The notes beneath the pieces are model-generated. The model had not been told where the DNA came from. It worked only from the letters and a program-made list of their open reading frames with translations, and did not search any database. A stretch of DNA of 64,000 nt, taken from the NCBI RefSeq assembly GCF_004011695.2, contig NC_082421.1:874501-938500 (forward strand). The letters are read 5' to 3'. Numbering within the stretch: the first letter of the stretch is position 1; the number at the start of each line of letters is the position of its first letter. Made by a program: the position numbers and the translations under genes. This stretch comes from Ascochyta rabiei (lineage: Eukaryota; Ascomycota; Dothideomycetes; Pleosporales; Didymellaceae). Of this stretch, positions 9,361 to 21,298 are shown in pieces.

Positions 9361-12264
9361 ATGTTTCGCAACCGGTAAGTGCCCCCGTGTGCCTACTCAT
9401 TGCTGGTGTTGGTGTTGGTGGTGGTGGTGGTGGTGGTGCTGTTGCTGTTGCTGTTGCTGCTGCCGTTGCTGGCGCTGGTTGCATGCAGCGTGCAGCGTGC
9501 TGTGATGTTCGCGCGTCGCGTTCGGCTTCCGGGAAGCTCGTGGCTAACCAACCCTCAGATCCTCACAAGCAAAGCCCAACGAAGAGCTGCTGGAGACATT
9601 CAAGGCCTCGTTCCCTCACCTTGCCCAGCGCTCGCACTCGGTCGCCGGCTTGCCAGGCCACTCCCTCACGGACGCGCTCGATGTAGCTCACCCCACCCGG
9701 TACGTCCCTCTTGTCGCAGTCCTGGCTTGCTCTGTCCTGTCCTGTCCTGTTGTCTCGCTCTTCTTCCGTCTGTCTTCTTTTGTCTATTTCCTTCTGTGCT
9801 GTGGATGCGCGCTCGCAAACTGTCGTCTGATGGCGCGCCCTGTTTCTTTGTCCTTTTCTTGCGCGCACGCGGCCAGCCAGCCAGCCAGCCAGCAGCCCTC
9901 ACGATCCATGTCACTAACATGCCATCAACCAGACACGGCGACGCTGAAGACATCAAAGACCAGGACCCAACGCCGCGCGGAAACAACGAGCCATGGAGGT
10001 TCACGCCCTCGCTGCTCGACCCAAACAGCTTTGCCTTTACTTCCTTTGCAAACCAGCCTCCTGGTTACTACACACCCACGCCCGGCGGCACCAACACGCT
10101 ATACCACAACCAAGCCGGAGACCTGCACACGCCCGGCTTTAGCTTTGGTCTCGGCACCCCTCTCTCTCTCCCCACCTCCGAAGGCGCCCTCCATGCTGGC
10201 CAGAATGCGCCCAATCCTCACCTCCAAGGCTTCAATCCTCATGCTCTAAGCACCCATCACCACTTTCAAAACACCAATCCATTCGGCCTCCCCCAGCAGC
10301 ACCCTCAGTCGTTCGCGCCGCACCAGTTCACTCACCAGCCATCTGCCTTCGACCATGCACCCCTCCCTCAGGCCCACGAGGACTCTCCCATGGAGAACGT
10401 CATTCCAGAAGTTGAGATGCAATCTCCTCTCATCGGTTTCGCTCCCCAGCCTTACCGGGACAACCTAGCGGGTGCGGTGGCTCCGGTGGTGCCGGTGGTG
10501 CAACCAAACCAAAACTTCCGTTACCACGTCACGCTGAATGCGCCAACTGCCATGGTAAAGCAGTCGGATGAAGTCCCAGTGACCTACCTCAACAAGGGCC
10601 AGGCATACTCCATTTCATTGGTCGACACATTACCTGGCCAAGCACCATCATCCACGCTCAGGTACCGGACTTTTATTCGCATCTCCTTCGAAGATGAGCA
10701 GCAGCGTCAGCGTCCCGCTTCTTGCTGGCAGCTTTGGAAGGAAGGCCGCGGTACCAATGAGGCGCATCAAAGGGGTGGCCGCCTCCAGGCCGTCGAGTTC
10801 GTGGACCCAAGTCAAGTCGGAGGCGGTGAAGTCCAAGGACGGCCAAGAGTCGAGCTCGAGTCGTCTTCCTTTGATGGCTTTGTTGTGACCTGGACACCTG
10901 CGCCCAACGCTGCACCCGAGTGCTCCTTGGCGGTCCGCTTCAACTTCCTCTCTACTGACTTTAGCCACTCCAAGGGTGTCAAGGGCATCCCAGTCCGCTT
11001 ATGTGCCAAAACGGAGCTCCTTTCGGAAGTGACTGGATCACCCTCAGAGAAGCTAGCCACTGAGCTATGCTATTGCAAAGTCAAGCTCTTCCGAGATCAC
11101 GGCGCTGAGCGCAAACTTTCAAATGATGTTGCACACGTCAAGAAGACGATCGACAAACTAAAGCAGCAAATTGCGCAAGTCGAGTCTGGCATGAAAGATT
11201 TTGGAAAGCGCAAGCGCAGTGGAGATGACAAGAGCAGCAGCTCCAGACCTGGAAAGCTCCAGAAGCACAAGAGGACTTGGTCGATGTCTTCCGCAAGCTC
11301 CAATCAGGGCACTCGTCCAGCTGCTGAAGAGGACTTGCACATCAAGCTGGCATCTCTGCAGGACATGTTCAGTTCCACGAGACCCGTGAGCGTGTTGTAC
11401 CTGCAAGGAGAAGAGCAGGACGACCCAGACCTTCACCCAGTTCAGCTCTCCTCCACTCCCCAAGAACTCTCCAAAATTGACACCAACGTGGATTCTCAAA
11501 TGTGGGAGGGGCCAAGCTCGCAAACAGGCAACTCTTCCATGGTATCACCAACACCAAGCTCGCAATCACTGCAGTCCGAGAAGCGCCAGGCCTCTTCGTT
11601 TCAGCGCCCGCACCCCTATGGTCCGCCATCGCGCATGACCTCAGGCGAATGGAGAAGTTTTCCACAGACCGCTACAGGAGATTTGAAAGGAACGCTTGCA
11701 ACCCAGGGCGGCTGCGATGTACCGACAAAGGTTCAGAGACCATACTCTGACGAACATGCCCTTTCTGGATGGATTGAAGCTCTGGGTGTCGATCAGACCT
11801 ACCAGCCACCGCCTGAGCCTATGCTGAAGCCAGGTATGTATTCAGGCGTACCCGCAGTCGTCAGGCCGCTAACAACACGTGCAGTTGCGTGCTTTTTCGT
11901 GCAACCAAGGATCGCTGGCAAACAACCGGACGACAACTACTTCCGCGCTGTTTATGTCATGGAGCGCTCTGTAAAAGCACTCGTCAGCAACATTGCGATG
12001 AAGATCAACATTGAGCCGACCAAAGTCACGCGTACTATTCGAGTCAACCAAAAAGGCCTACGCATACTAATGGATGACGAAGCGGTCAATGCGATACCCG
12101 AACAGCAAGACATGGCGGCCGAGTTCCACGAGATCGGTACGCCACCTATTCAGCCCATAAAGCGAGATTGGGATGCTGGCCCTACGGACATTCAGGTCGA
12201 CGGTGACATTCCAGTCGTTGAAGCTGTACATTCGACCGGCTACGAGCTCCGTCTCCTTTTCTGA
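9361..12264 (+). CDS. CP2/Grainyhead-family transcription factor, 811 aa, four exons
   Basis: Exons 9361-9374, 9559-9699, 9933-11833 and 11885-12264; all joins keep frame. The last intron (51 nt, GTATGT...CTAAC...GCAG) has no stop, so the genome stays open through it. A 14-nt first exon encodes MFRN plus part of an Arg. Residues about 245-440 match the CP2/Grainyhead DNA-binding domain (RYHVTLNAPTAMVKQSDEVPVTYLNKGQ reads YHVTL..APTA...DE.P.TYLNKGQ, and RYRTFIRISFEDE). A basic helix (KKTIDKLKQQIAQ) follows, then a Ser-rich linker. The C-terminal domain (about 690-800: DNYFRAVYVMERSVKALVSNI, V.RTIRVNQKGLRILMDDEAV) corresponds to the dimerisation region. The Neurospora relative, csp-2, controls conidial separation; an orthologous role here is inferred. 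The N-terminal 240 residues are Gln/His/Pro-rich, typical of an activation domain. Confidence 0.88.
9402..9468. repeat. GGT/GTT-type low-complexity run in intron 1 of the CP2 gene
   Basis: Imperfect GGTGTT, GGT and GCTGTT units lie wholly within the 184-nt first intron (9375-9558). They open a spurious Val/Leu-rich frame. Confidence 0.85.
9873..9892. repeat. (CCAG)5 microsatellite in intron 2 of the CP2 gene
   Basis: Five tandem CCAG units inside the unusually long 233-nt second intron (9700-9932), upstream of its branch site CACTAAC. Confidence 0.85.
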
Positions 12265-13520
12265 ACACCCAGCCACCCACCTCTAGGACTTCCACCATTT
12301 CTTCACGAGCCTTAGACTCACCTATGAGACATCCACACTTATGATCTTGTACTATTCGTACATGAGCGGCGAGTGGCCCTCGCTCTATAGGGGGGCTAAT
12401 TGTGTTGGTTTGTCACACTTGTCATAGTTTTATACTTGCCGGCGTTGATATGTTCTGGAGATACCATTCGCTCTTATGAGCGAAATACTTTTCTTTTGTT
12501 GATACACCTTGCTTTTTCTTCATCTTCATCTTCATTATCATCATCATCTTCTTCTTCTTCTTTCGGTTCGACAACGATACCCATGTACCATTCCATCTTT
12601 CCAGCGGGTTCGATTGCAAAGCAACAATTGAGTGTGAGGCAATGGCAAGTTGTGGGTGGCAACGGTATATACACATGCGCTCGGCAGCGCAGCAGCGAAG
12701 CAGTAATTGCCCCAAGGTACAAACAGAGAGTGTGTCCTCATATTCTGACCAGGATCACTGCGCTCTCTCTACTAGACGAATTCAAGTCTTTACACTTTTG
12801 ACAAATACTTCAACCAATCTCTGCTCCTCGGTTTCACACATCGCGGTCCAGAACGAAAAGCGGTCCGGGATAGTAAACGGTCAGGTCCACTACAGTACAC
12901 AGGTATGCGGTCGTCTCACGAGGACATCGGAATGACCCGCAGCTTGTCGAAATCCCCCCCACCGGCAAGCGCTTCAAGCGACTACCGCTGTTGACCGCTC
13001 TTTGCGCGAGTTACGATTAGCATGGGCAAAAGAAAAAAAATCATCGTATTCACACACTAGCCCCCAGATTGGGAGCCTACCGAATCCTACGTAACTTCAC
13101 GATCGACGTGTAGGCATGGAGTTAGCCCCTGATCAACCCAAGCGTTTCACACCAGCACGTGCAATTAATATACATTTACATGCATCTTTATTGGGCGAAG
13201 AAAGCAACAACACATCGACAGTGCGCTCAACAAGTCCATCCAACCAGCCGTCGCTTTCTTCTTGCAACGGCTCCCCCCGTATGTTTCTGTGTTTTCTCAT
13301 GGTCGTCTTGCTCGATTCGGCAACTTCGTATCCCTTGCACAGCGAATAGGAAGCTGCAACAAGTGTTTCTATGCGTTGACGCGCACACGGAAGACTGCCG
13401 GTTGGGTATCAGAGTCGCCACGTTGATGCGATGCGAGGGTACATTGAGCTGAGCTTCCACCAGGCCATCCCCGGCCTCTGTTCTTGAGCTGGCACATTCC
13501 TGCAACTTTGCTTTTTCGTT

Positions 13521-13576
<56 letters not shown>

Positions 13577-14626
13577 CTCCACTACTATCCCCGTTTCCGT
13601 CTCCGATGTCGACACGTGGGGGACCGAATGGCCGAAAAGGGTTACCGCAAGCGTTTGTACGTGTAAGCAAGCTGTTAGGACCGCTCAGCGCAGCAAGCAA
13701 GCAGCACGGCACAGCACAGGGAGAGGAAGCCGTTCCGCAACCCGAGCCCAAGTACCAGGGACGTTCAAGCATGGGTAGGTATATGGCGCGGTACAACGCG
13801 CCGCAACTCGGTGCAGTCTTTCCCCGAACAGGACATGTGTGAATGTCGTACGATGATTTTTTTCTTCTCTTCTGTTCCTTCTCATTTAGGCCCTTGCCGA
13901 TTCATCTGTTGGTAACACGGCTTCGCAGATGCGCTTCGCTTTGCACGGATATCACGCGCCCCGGGATGGGCTTCCCAGGAAGCGAGCGTGCGCTGTGGAG
14001 ATGATGATGAGTACGGAGATTCTGGCTCCGTGGTCCGTGTGGGTGCATGGGTGCCGTTCATTGCGAGTGCGAAGGATGCGGCGCCAAAGGTCCGGGATGG
14101 GACTGTTTAGAGGGGGGAAGTGTATGCGCAGGTGGAGGGTTTGATGACGAGGGATGTGGGTTGTTCATCGTAGTGAGGAACGGAAAAGAGGTAGAATGCC
14201 ATCTATTGCACGTCGTCTCTGTAAGGCTGTTACGATGTGGTGCACTTGGGTCCGTCTATGAAGGAGATTAACCATACAAAACATCAGGCGCCACCATATG
14301 GAATTTGTCCGGTTTCACTTTACGAGAACGCAAAGAGTATGTAGATCGTGATTCTCATCGCATTGCCTGGGTAGAAAACATCGTGTAGCACTTGCTTTCC
14401 ACGCACTGCGCCAGAGCCTGTCCGGAGCAGAAACGTAGAAACCCAGATGAAAGGCAACCTGACGTCCGCGACGACAATAGTAACTACCTCTGTCCGGGTA
14501 TACCCCGATAGTTAGATTTGTTGTTACGTAGCAGCTTTTTGTATCGGGATAGACACTCGCGAGCAGCAATGTACACCATCTTATCACGTGATGCAGAGCT
14601 CGAGTCTGTGTATGCGTTATGGGTCC
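12265..14626. other. Intergenic between convergent CP2 factor and CENP-K-like genes
   Basis: About 2.4 kb. Nothing here has recognisable protein content; frames on both strands are short or driven by the CT repeat at 13520-13573. As the flanking genes converge, an unexpectedly large 3'-3' spacer remains unexplained and could hold a non-coding transcript. Confidence 0.5.
13520..13573. repeat. (TC)n dinucleotide microsatellite
   Basis: A run of TC units with a single G interruption near 13533. It creates false Leu/Ser or Arg/Glu frames on the two strands. Confidence 0.95.
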
Positions 14627-15740
14627 TCAATCATCCAACTCCCTTCCGAAATCAATGAGTCGCAGCTTCTTCGCATCCTTGGGATGGAATTGTGCGATCC
14701 TCGCTCGGACCAAGAATCGTGTCGCTGCTGACTCCCGCTGAAGTTGGAAGTACGCCCTCCCTCTACCAGGGCCGATCAACGTTGCGAACAAGTTTTCGAT
14801 CAATTGCCGCATCTCCGCGTCGGCTGCCTCGGCCTCTGTTGGGGGCTCCTCGTCCTCCTCAATAGCTGCTTTGTTTCCCCAGATCTGATCAATTCTGCGC
14901 TGGCGTGTTTTGTCAGGCACGGCCTTCCTGGTTGACTTTGCTCGGCCTTGCTTGGTAAAGCCTGCTGCTAGGGTATTGTCTTCCACGTCGAGCATATCGC
15001 CTACCACCGGTCCACCTAGCTCTTCTGCTGCGATCATTGCGGCTAGATAGTCATTGATGAACTCATTCATGGCTTCTCCAAGCGTCTGGGTAGCGGCGTC
15101 GTACCCGTCCTTTTGTGCACGCTTAGTTGCGATCAACTCGCGAGCAAGCTGCGCAGGGGTTTTCTGGGATCGTTCTTCTTGCTGTGCACGGAGTCTCTCG
15201 ATCCGATTCTCCATAGCTTGCGTGAGAAGGTTTGCATCGTTCAAGTTTGCTTCCTCGCGGCGCAAGATTGTTTCTGCTCCGTTGATCTTACTTTGTGTGC
15301 TGGGAATTGTCTTCTGGGCTCCCTGGACATTCCGCTGGAGAGTACGTGCAGCCAGAAGCGGTGGAAGTATGGACTCTTTTCCGGGGAGAAAAGATGAGAC
15401 GGGCGTGAGGCGTGCGTAAGCATCTTTGACGGCAAGAAGTTGTCGAAGCTTCTCATGTGAATTTGAAGAAGCGTATGCTGCAGATTCAACATCGACATTC
15501 GATCGTGCTCGGAGCTACCGTAAGGTTAGCAATTTCGGCCCTATGGCAAATTCAAGTCCGTCCCCCTACTCTTTCCAGCGCACTTTGTTGTTCCTCGACG
15601 CGTGCCTGTAGTTCCCTCACTGTTTTGGCCAGAGCCTCCGTGTCAGACGCGTCAAGCTCCATCGAATCTTCATGTAGCTGTTGTGCATTTTGAACATATT
15701 GCCGTATGTTCTGGAGGATCTCGTCTTTCTGCTGCGCCAT
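14627..15740 (-). CDS. Coiled-coil protein resembling centromere protein CENP-K, 352 aa
   Basis: Exon 1 15740-15570 and exon 2 15514-14627 (minus strand) are joined over a 55-nt intron (donor GTAGGG, branch GCTAAC, acceptor GGTAG); frame closes to 353 codons. Residues 1-60 and 130-230 are long charged helices (LQARVEEQQSALER; ENRIERLRAQQEERS) predicting coiled coil. The conserved-looking core includes NEFINDYLAAMIAAEELGG and the closing segment AARFLVRARIAQFHPKDAKK followed by LRLIDFGRELDD at the extreme C-terminus. These parts resemble fungal proteins annotated as centromere protein CENP-K (Sim4-type inner kinetochore subunit) as far as I recall; the match is from memory and not verified. 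No signal peptide or membrane span is present. It shares a divergent 780-bp promoter with the KH-domain gene. Confidence 0.6.
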
Positions 15741-16518
15741 GGCAAAATGTCTCTCCGGCTGCGGTGCGTTGGTGTTAGAGCGCAGAATCCGTATTGCAAG
15801 CGACGATGACCAACTAGGAAACGTCGCTACTCTCACCACACAACGATGTGATTCACTGCAGCGCCTCACCTGAATCAATATGTGTGCAAGCTACCGTGAG
15901 CAGTACACTGGGCAGCGAATGGTAGCAAGTGAGGTCGTACACGTGACTTGAAACCTGCCAAGACCGACGATCTCCACTTCCTTTTTGGCAGCGATTGCAC
16001 GACGTCCTTTCCCCATCACCCAGTCCACCTCCTGCCCCAGAGCAACCGCTTTTACGCTGCCCCGCCCCTACCCTTCTAATCAGACACTCGCACTCGTGGA
16101 AGCTGCGCACCTTGCTTTGCGAGAAGGTTTGACGAGCGAGCTTTTCTTACTTGGGCCGTTTCTTCTTCTGCTCGACATCACCTCGTCCCAAGCCCGCACC
16201 CACCCTCTCGAACTCACTCGCATCACCTGCACTAGCTCTTGCAGTCTTCCAGACATCAAGACGATATAATTCCGACACTCGCACCATCTGCACGCTTCCC
16301 GCCCAGCCCAAGCTCCGAACGACATCACCTCCACGCTCCCTCCAACCGCACTGTCGCAATTCTTTCCCAGCCGCCAGCACCACCACGCTTTCCTTGACAG
16401 CCCCCGCTGTACATAAGACCGAATACAATTAAACAGTCCCAGCTTCTAGCCTGAGCATTTACCTGGACTGTGAAAGAGCTTATCTCCCAATCCTCAAGTC
16501 CACAAACAGCTAGGAATC
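15741..16518. promoter_or_regulatory. Divergent promoter region between CENP-K-like and KH genes
   Basis: About 780 bp between two start codons facing apart. The half next to the KH gene is very C/T-rich on the + strand (16130-16420), typical of strong fungal promoters and leaders. No defined binding site was identified. Confidence 0.5.
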
Positions 16519-18035
16519 ATGTCTGCATCTCCGACTATCGCAGCCTCCACCAAGCGTCCACTTGAAGAGCCCTCTTCGCCTGCTGGACCCAATGACCAGC
16601 CTGACGCCAAGCGCCCTGCCCTTGACAAGATGGTCAAGGATGAACACAATGCCGCCACCGACATCGAGATTGCACAGCCAGCCAAGAGCGAAGGCCTTGC
16701 TGCAGAAGACGTCAAGGCCGAAGCTCTCAAGCCAGAAGACGACACTGCTGAAGTAGCTGCTCAGAACGGAGGTGAACACACACAGACGGATACCGTCGTT
16801 CCTGATGCCCCCGCTATCCTGGAGACGCAGCCCATCCAGTCCACTTCTGGCGCCAACGGCCGTCCCGGCAACGGCAACCAACAAGTTGATGAGACCAACT
16901 GGCTGCATCTGCGGGCCTGCATTGGCACCAGCGAAGCTGCAACCATCATCGGAAAAGGCGGAGAAAACGTGACTCAAATCCGACGTCTATCTGGCGCAAA
17001 GTGCACAGTCAGCGACTATTCGCGAGGCGCTGTTGAGCGCATTCTGACCGTCAGCGGTCAAGTTGACGCTGTATCCAAAGCGTTTGGTTTGATTGTGCGC
17101 ACTCTGAACCAGGAAGATCTCGAGATCCCTTCCACCTCCACCTCGAAGGCCTACCCTATGCGTTTGCTCATCCCTCACATCCTCATTGGCTCCATCATTG
17201 GCAAAGCAGGCGTCCGCATTCGTGAGATACAAGAGGCCTCCAATGCGAAGCTCAACGCTTCCGATACTCTCCTGCCCAATTCTGGCGAGCGATCTTTGGT
17301 CGTTCTTGGTGTTGCCGATGCTGTACACATTGCGGTGTACTATGTTGCCCAGACTCTAGTCGAGCAGCTAACAGAACGTTTTGGTGGCCCTGCCGCGTCC
17401 CAGTACGCAACACGCAGCGGCATGGCTGCAAACGTTGTTCCTGGAGGCATGTCTGTTCAGCCGTACGTTCCCCAGCCTGCTGGAGGTCAGTACTCGCAGC
17501 CTCACCCGAACAACTTCCGTCGACCAGAACCCCAGCGCACTCCTCAGCACGGAGGGTATGGTGCTCCTCACATGCACGGCCAGCCACCTCAGCAGACACC
17601 CTATGGTCATGCCAGCATGCCTTACGGAGCTGGCTCGCCTGGTCGTGCTCACTACGGCGGCCCTGCACAGCCAACGCCTTACGGTGCCCACCACGGTGCA
17701 GCACCTGTTGCACATGGTGGAGCTCCTAGCCAACCGCCCGTCGCGATGCCAGGCCAACCTCTCACACAGCAGATCTTCATTCCCAACGACATGGTGGGTG
17801 CAATCATCGGCAAAGGTGGTGCAAAGATCAACGAGATCCGCCAGCTCAGTGGTAGTGTGATCAAGATCAACGAACCTACCGACAACAGCAACGAACGCCT
17901 GGTCACGATCACAGGCACACAGGAGTGCAACCAAATGGCACTCTACATGTTATACTCACGACTCGGTTAGTACACCGTCAACTCAAACGCCACAAAAACT
18001 AACATCCCACAGAATCGGAAAAGCATCGTATCTAG
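16519..18035 (+). CDS. Three-KH-domain RNA-binding protein (PCBP/Rnc1/Pbp2 type), 489 aa
   Basis: Exon 1 16519-17965, 47-nt intron (GTTAGT...CTAAC...CACAG), exon 2 18013-18035 adding only the final residues after RL (ESEKHRI). Without the splice the frame would end one codon later, so the tiny last exon decides the true C-terminus. Three KH domains are visible by their GxxG loops: KH1 about 129-195 (IIGKGGENVTQIRR), KH2 about 213-285 (IIGKAGVRIREIQ) and KH3 about 415-482 (IIGKGGAKINEIR). The N-terminal 125 residues are acidic and disordered with an early KRP basic patch; the KH2-KH3 linker is Gly/Pro/His/Tyr-rich with repeated PYG motifs. Relatives bind C-rich or U-rich mRNA elements and control stability and translation. 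The order and spacing (two close KH, one distant) match the PCBP/hnRNP K group. Confidence 0.9.
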
Positions 18036-18863
18036 ATTCCTGCGTTGCTTCCTGACGCTGTTGTGGGTGCGCGTGTCTTTCCTCGACAAAGCGGCGGCCC
18101 CGGAATTCCGTGTTTGAATCTGAATGCATACCCAGCATGGCGCAATGTGGTTTCTGACTTATGGGCATTTCCTTGGTATGTATACCATATACGCATGTTC
18201 AGTACGCCAACGTGCGCAAGCTTCGCTGAGTCGACTTTGAATTTCGGCACTGTTAGAAGATGGAGAGTAGCAGTTGCCTGCGTTCTGGTGCATGGTTCAT
18301 CAACCGTACGCACACGCAGCAGCTCATCACCTACAGCATGGGTTATCTAGCAAAAGTTCTTCCAATACTCGATCTTTTATTACGTTGCCCCTGCCCCATC
18401 ATCGATGATTCTATTGCGCGTCAGGCTCTGTTCGGAGCGCTATTGTCTTATCTGCTTTCGCAAGGTCTACAAGCCCCGTTTTCAGCCCCTGTTTGCTGGA
18501 GCAGGGGGTCGGCAACGAACAAAGCGGCGAGACTCAGCTGCACGCGTCCGCAGTGTGATTGTCAAGGGGATGCAACAGCAAAGCAGAAGGTTTGTTCTCC
18601 TCTTGTACGGATATAGAAGGAGGATACATTCCAAAACACATTCCTTGGTGATCAAAGACGAATGCGCAGACCACCCGCATGCGGTCGCGTTGGTGAGCCG
18701 CATCAAAAGAGTGACAGTTTCTTCGTGCGCATGTCGAACGTGCGTTTGTAATACTTGATTCGAAAGTGCTGCTTTCGCAGAAGTTGTCGTGGGAGTCTTA
18801 CTAAAGAAGGGCTGCAAGATGCATAACATGCGGGAAACGACCATTACCACACGCAGCATAGGT
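18036..18863. other. Intergenic: 3' flank of KH gene and promoter of BTB gene
   Basis: About 830 bp. Several short frames, none with recognisable content. Confidence 0.5.
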
Positions 18864-19939
18864 ATGGCATACAGCACCGAGTCATCGCCAACACGCGTTC
18901 TTGCCAACCTGCCGCCACCATACACGTGGACTGGTGCGCGAGCTGGGGAGCTTCGGTATGTTTTTTTTTAGGCAAGGGATTTCCCACCGTCGCACGACTC
19001 TTACGCAAATTGACAACCAACTCACAATCTCTCAGAGCGAACGCATCAGACTTTACATCTACCGTAACCCTTTACATCGGCCCCAAGCACACACCATTCA
19101 GCATCCACACTTCTCTCCTAACGACGCAGTCGCCCTACTTCCACGCCGCGCTTACTGGGTCCTTTATTGAATCAACCACGAAATCCATCACGCTTGACGA
19201 TGTATTGCCCGATCATTTCCAGCTCCTCGTCTCCTGGCTGTACACTTCATCGATCCCTGCGCCGTTCAAAGACGGAAAACCGGCTTACTACACATTACTT
19301 CACCTGTACAGTCTTGCAGACAGAGTGTGTATGGAGGGTCTGAGGAACGCAGTCGTAGATCTGATTGCAGATTTGGCAGATCGGACCAACAGCGTGCTTA
19401 CACCGAGCGATACGCGCATCTTGTATGAAGGGATCAGGGACTCTGCGCCGCTGAGGGAGCTCGTGTTGGATCTGTTTGCGTTCAAGAAGACAGATAGGCT
19501 GGTCGAAGGTCATGTGGATAGTTGGCATGCTGCTTTCCTCCGGGATCTATGTGTGTTGCTTAAGAGACCCTGCGGTCAGGCCATGGCCAGACACAGGCTG
19601 AGGATGTGGTGTCCGGAGAGTTGGCATGGCGCCAGGAGCTGTGACAACTGCCGCGGCGTGCTGCAGCCTAGGTTTGGCGCTGTCGCGTGCGACGACTGTT
19701 GCTTAAGCTTTTGTACCGGGTGCGTGGAGGCTGGTGTTGCCATGGCCGGGTGGGATGATGGGAGAGGAAAGAGCGAGGATGGTGATGCAGCTGACACGAC
19801 AGACGGGGCCAGAGCGGAGTCGAAGGGGAGAAAGGGAGGGAAGTGGGAAGCCTGTAAGCCGTGGCGAGGTGCGAGGTGCGCGTTGTACCATGAGCATGCT
19901 GAGACAGAGAGGTGTGGCGATATCTTCATGGGAAGGTGA
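18864..19939 (+). CDS. BTB/POZ-domain protein, 331 aa, two exons
   Basis: Exon 1 18864-18955, 80-nt intron (donor GTATGT, acceptor CTCTCAG), exon 2 19036-19939; frame closes to 332 codons. The start ATG at 18864 gives MAYSTESSPTRVLANLPPPY, and the open frame read straight through the intron would lack an ATG, so the two-exon model is preferred. Residues about 34-145 form a BTB/POZ fold (SDFTSTVTLYIGPKHTPFSI for the first strand and helix; SPYFHAALTGSF; LPDHFQLLVSWLYTSSIP). The typical fungal pattern follows: a helical region to about 230, then a Cys-rich segment (SCDNCRGVL, CDDCCLSFCTGC) that may bind zinc. BTB proteins of this fungal expansion are usually of unknown function; those with other domains serve as cullin-3 adaptors. 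No kelch or zinc-finger DNA-binding domain is present. Confidence 0.85.
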
Positions 19940-20243
19940 TGAAGTGCAGGCAAGTACATTGACTTGATCTTGGAGTTGTGGCAGCATTTGCATAGCGTTC
20001 TGGAATTCTGTCATGGGTAGCATACACAGACACAAGTAATAGCAGACAATCGTCATCAACATGAGAATGGCGAATGGCTATTTGAGAGAAGAAGAGCATC
20101 GCTTAGTGGTATTTGTTTGTTTCCTCCAGTCGTTTCAATCATACATAGGGGTGGAGAATTGCCCACCAATATTTTACACGGCCTTTAGATACCTCCCAGA
20201 TCGAGGCACATTATAAGTAATACAAAATTAAGTCGCGAGACAC
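19940..20243. other. 3'-3' spacer between convergent BTB and MAM33 genes
   Basis: Short AT-richer spacer of 304 bp; no gene seen. It should hold both polyadenylation regions. Confidence 0.5.
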
Positions 20244-21298
20244 TTATGCGACGAAGCTCTTGACGTTATTCAACCACCTGATGTACTCCTTCTGCTCCTT
20301 GTGGTCAATGTAGTCGGGGATGAAGAGAGCCAGGCGGGTGTTGATGCCACGCTCCTCAAGGTACTTCTCAAGGAGAATCTGGAGGTCCTCATCGAGATTG
20401 TTGAAGGGAGGGCCGGTGTAGAGTGTCCGCCTTGCCCAATCCTTCTCGGCAGTCTGAGGGTCAGCAAGCTCGGCATCGGGGAAGTAGTAGAGGTCCTCGA
20501 TCAGGAAGTCGCCGTCCTGAGCGGTAGCCTCGATGGCAAGAGCACCCTTGCCGGGGCGCTCGATGCGGATGCTGGCGTGAGCGGGGAAGCCCTGTTCGCC
20601 CTCACCCTCGCCCTCATAGTCGTCCACGAGTTCCTCGCGGTCGGCAGGCGCAACGCGGTCCTCAGGAGCCACACGGATGTTGCCATCTTTGGTGTTGCCC
20701 TGGTTGATGGCACCCTTGGTGTTGGCGCCACCGGACTGCACGTCCATGTCGGCGTCGTCGTACATGGCCTGATCCTCGAGAGCATCCTCGGGGTTTACGT
20801 CATTGTTGAGGTCGGCGGTTGTGAAGGTGATGCGGATCTTCTCGTCGCCGAAAGTGCGGGTCAGGACGACTTCCTGGTTGCCGGCCTTGTCCTCGAGCTG
20901 TGGGGGGTCAGTCAGATGTGCTGATGCGTGCGCAGGTAGGTTTCATACCGAAAAGGGGCTGTTCTCGAGGTACTCCTTGATGTTGGCAGACAGATCATCA
21001 TCCTCCTTCATGCCCTCTTCCATGGAGATCTCGCTCTGGAGCTTTGCGACAAGCTCTTCATTGGCTGCAGATACGTTAGCTGTCCGGTAGAAATGCGGTG
21101 GATGTGTCTCGTCGTACCGCTGCTCTCTTGCCTCCTGACAGCAGAGATGTGGAACGAAGCTGTGAGCCTGGGGGCGGCCTGCGACCATGCTGGCTGGAAG
21201 GCGGCTGTCTGGCGAAACAGCGACGACTGCGGGCGCACAGCCTTGGTGAAGCGGGCAGCACGGGGTGCGGTGCGGGCGATGTTGCGGAGGGAAAGCAT
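20244..21298 (-). CDS. MAM33: Mitochondrial matrix acidic protein MAM33 (p32/gC1qBP family), 316 aa
   Basis: Exons 21298-21118, 21064-20949 and 20897-20244 on the minus strand; introns of 53 and 51 nt with GTACGA and GTATGA donors; frame closes to 317 codons. The first 55 residues form a mitochondrial presequence rich in Arg, Ala and Ser without acidic residues (MLSLRNIARTAPRAARFTKA). The mature protein matches the MAM33/p32 fold: N-terminal helix (ANEELVAKLQSEISMEE), strands (NQEVVLTRTFGDEKIRITFT), a long acidic insert (about 160-215) and the conserved C-terminal helix region (LDEDLQILLEKYLEERGI, WLNNVKSF). p32 proteins form doughnut-shaped trimers in the matrix and support mitoribosome function and oxidative phosphorylation. 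The start lies 387 bp from the citrate carrier start, divergent, so the two mitochondrial genes may share a promoter. Confidence 0.92.

Noticed and set aside
9379..9932. Val/Leu-rich extension in frame with the CP2 factor
   Set aside because: It is produced by reading through introns 1 and 2; the spliced N-terminus (MFRNRSSQAKPNEELL) has far better signals.
11834..11884. Seventeen extra in-frame codons in the CP2 factor
   Set aside because: They form a perfect 51-nt intron (GTATGT, GCTAAC, GTGCAG) whose removal joins conserved sequence.
13227..13796. Minus-strand frame with Arg-Glu run
   Set aside because: Created by the TC microsatellite; the rest lacks protein-like content.
17368..17934. 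Open frames antisense to the KH protein
   Set aside because: Shadow of the real coding strand.
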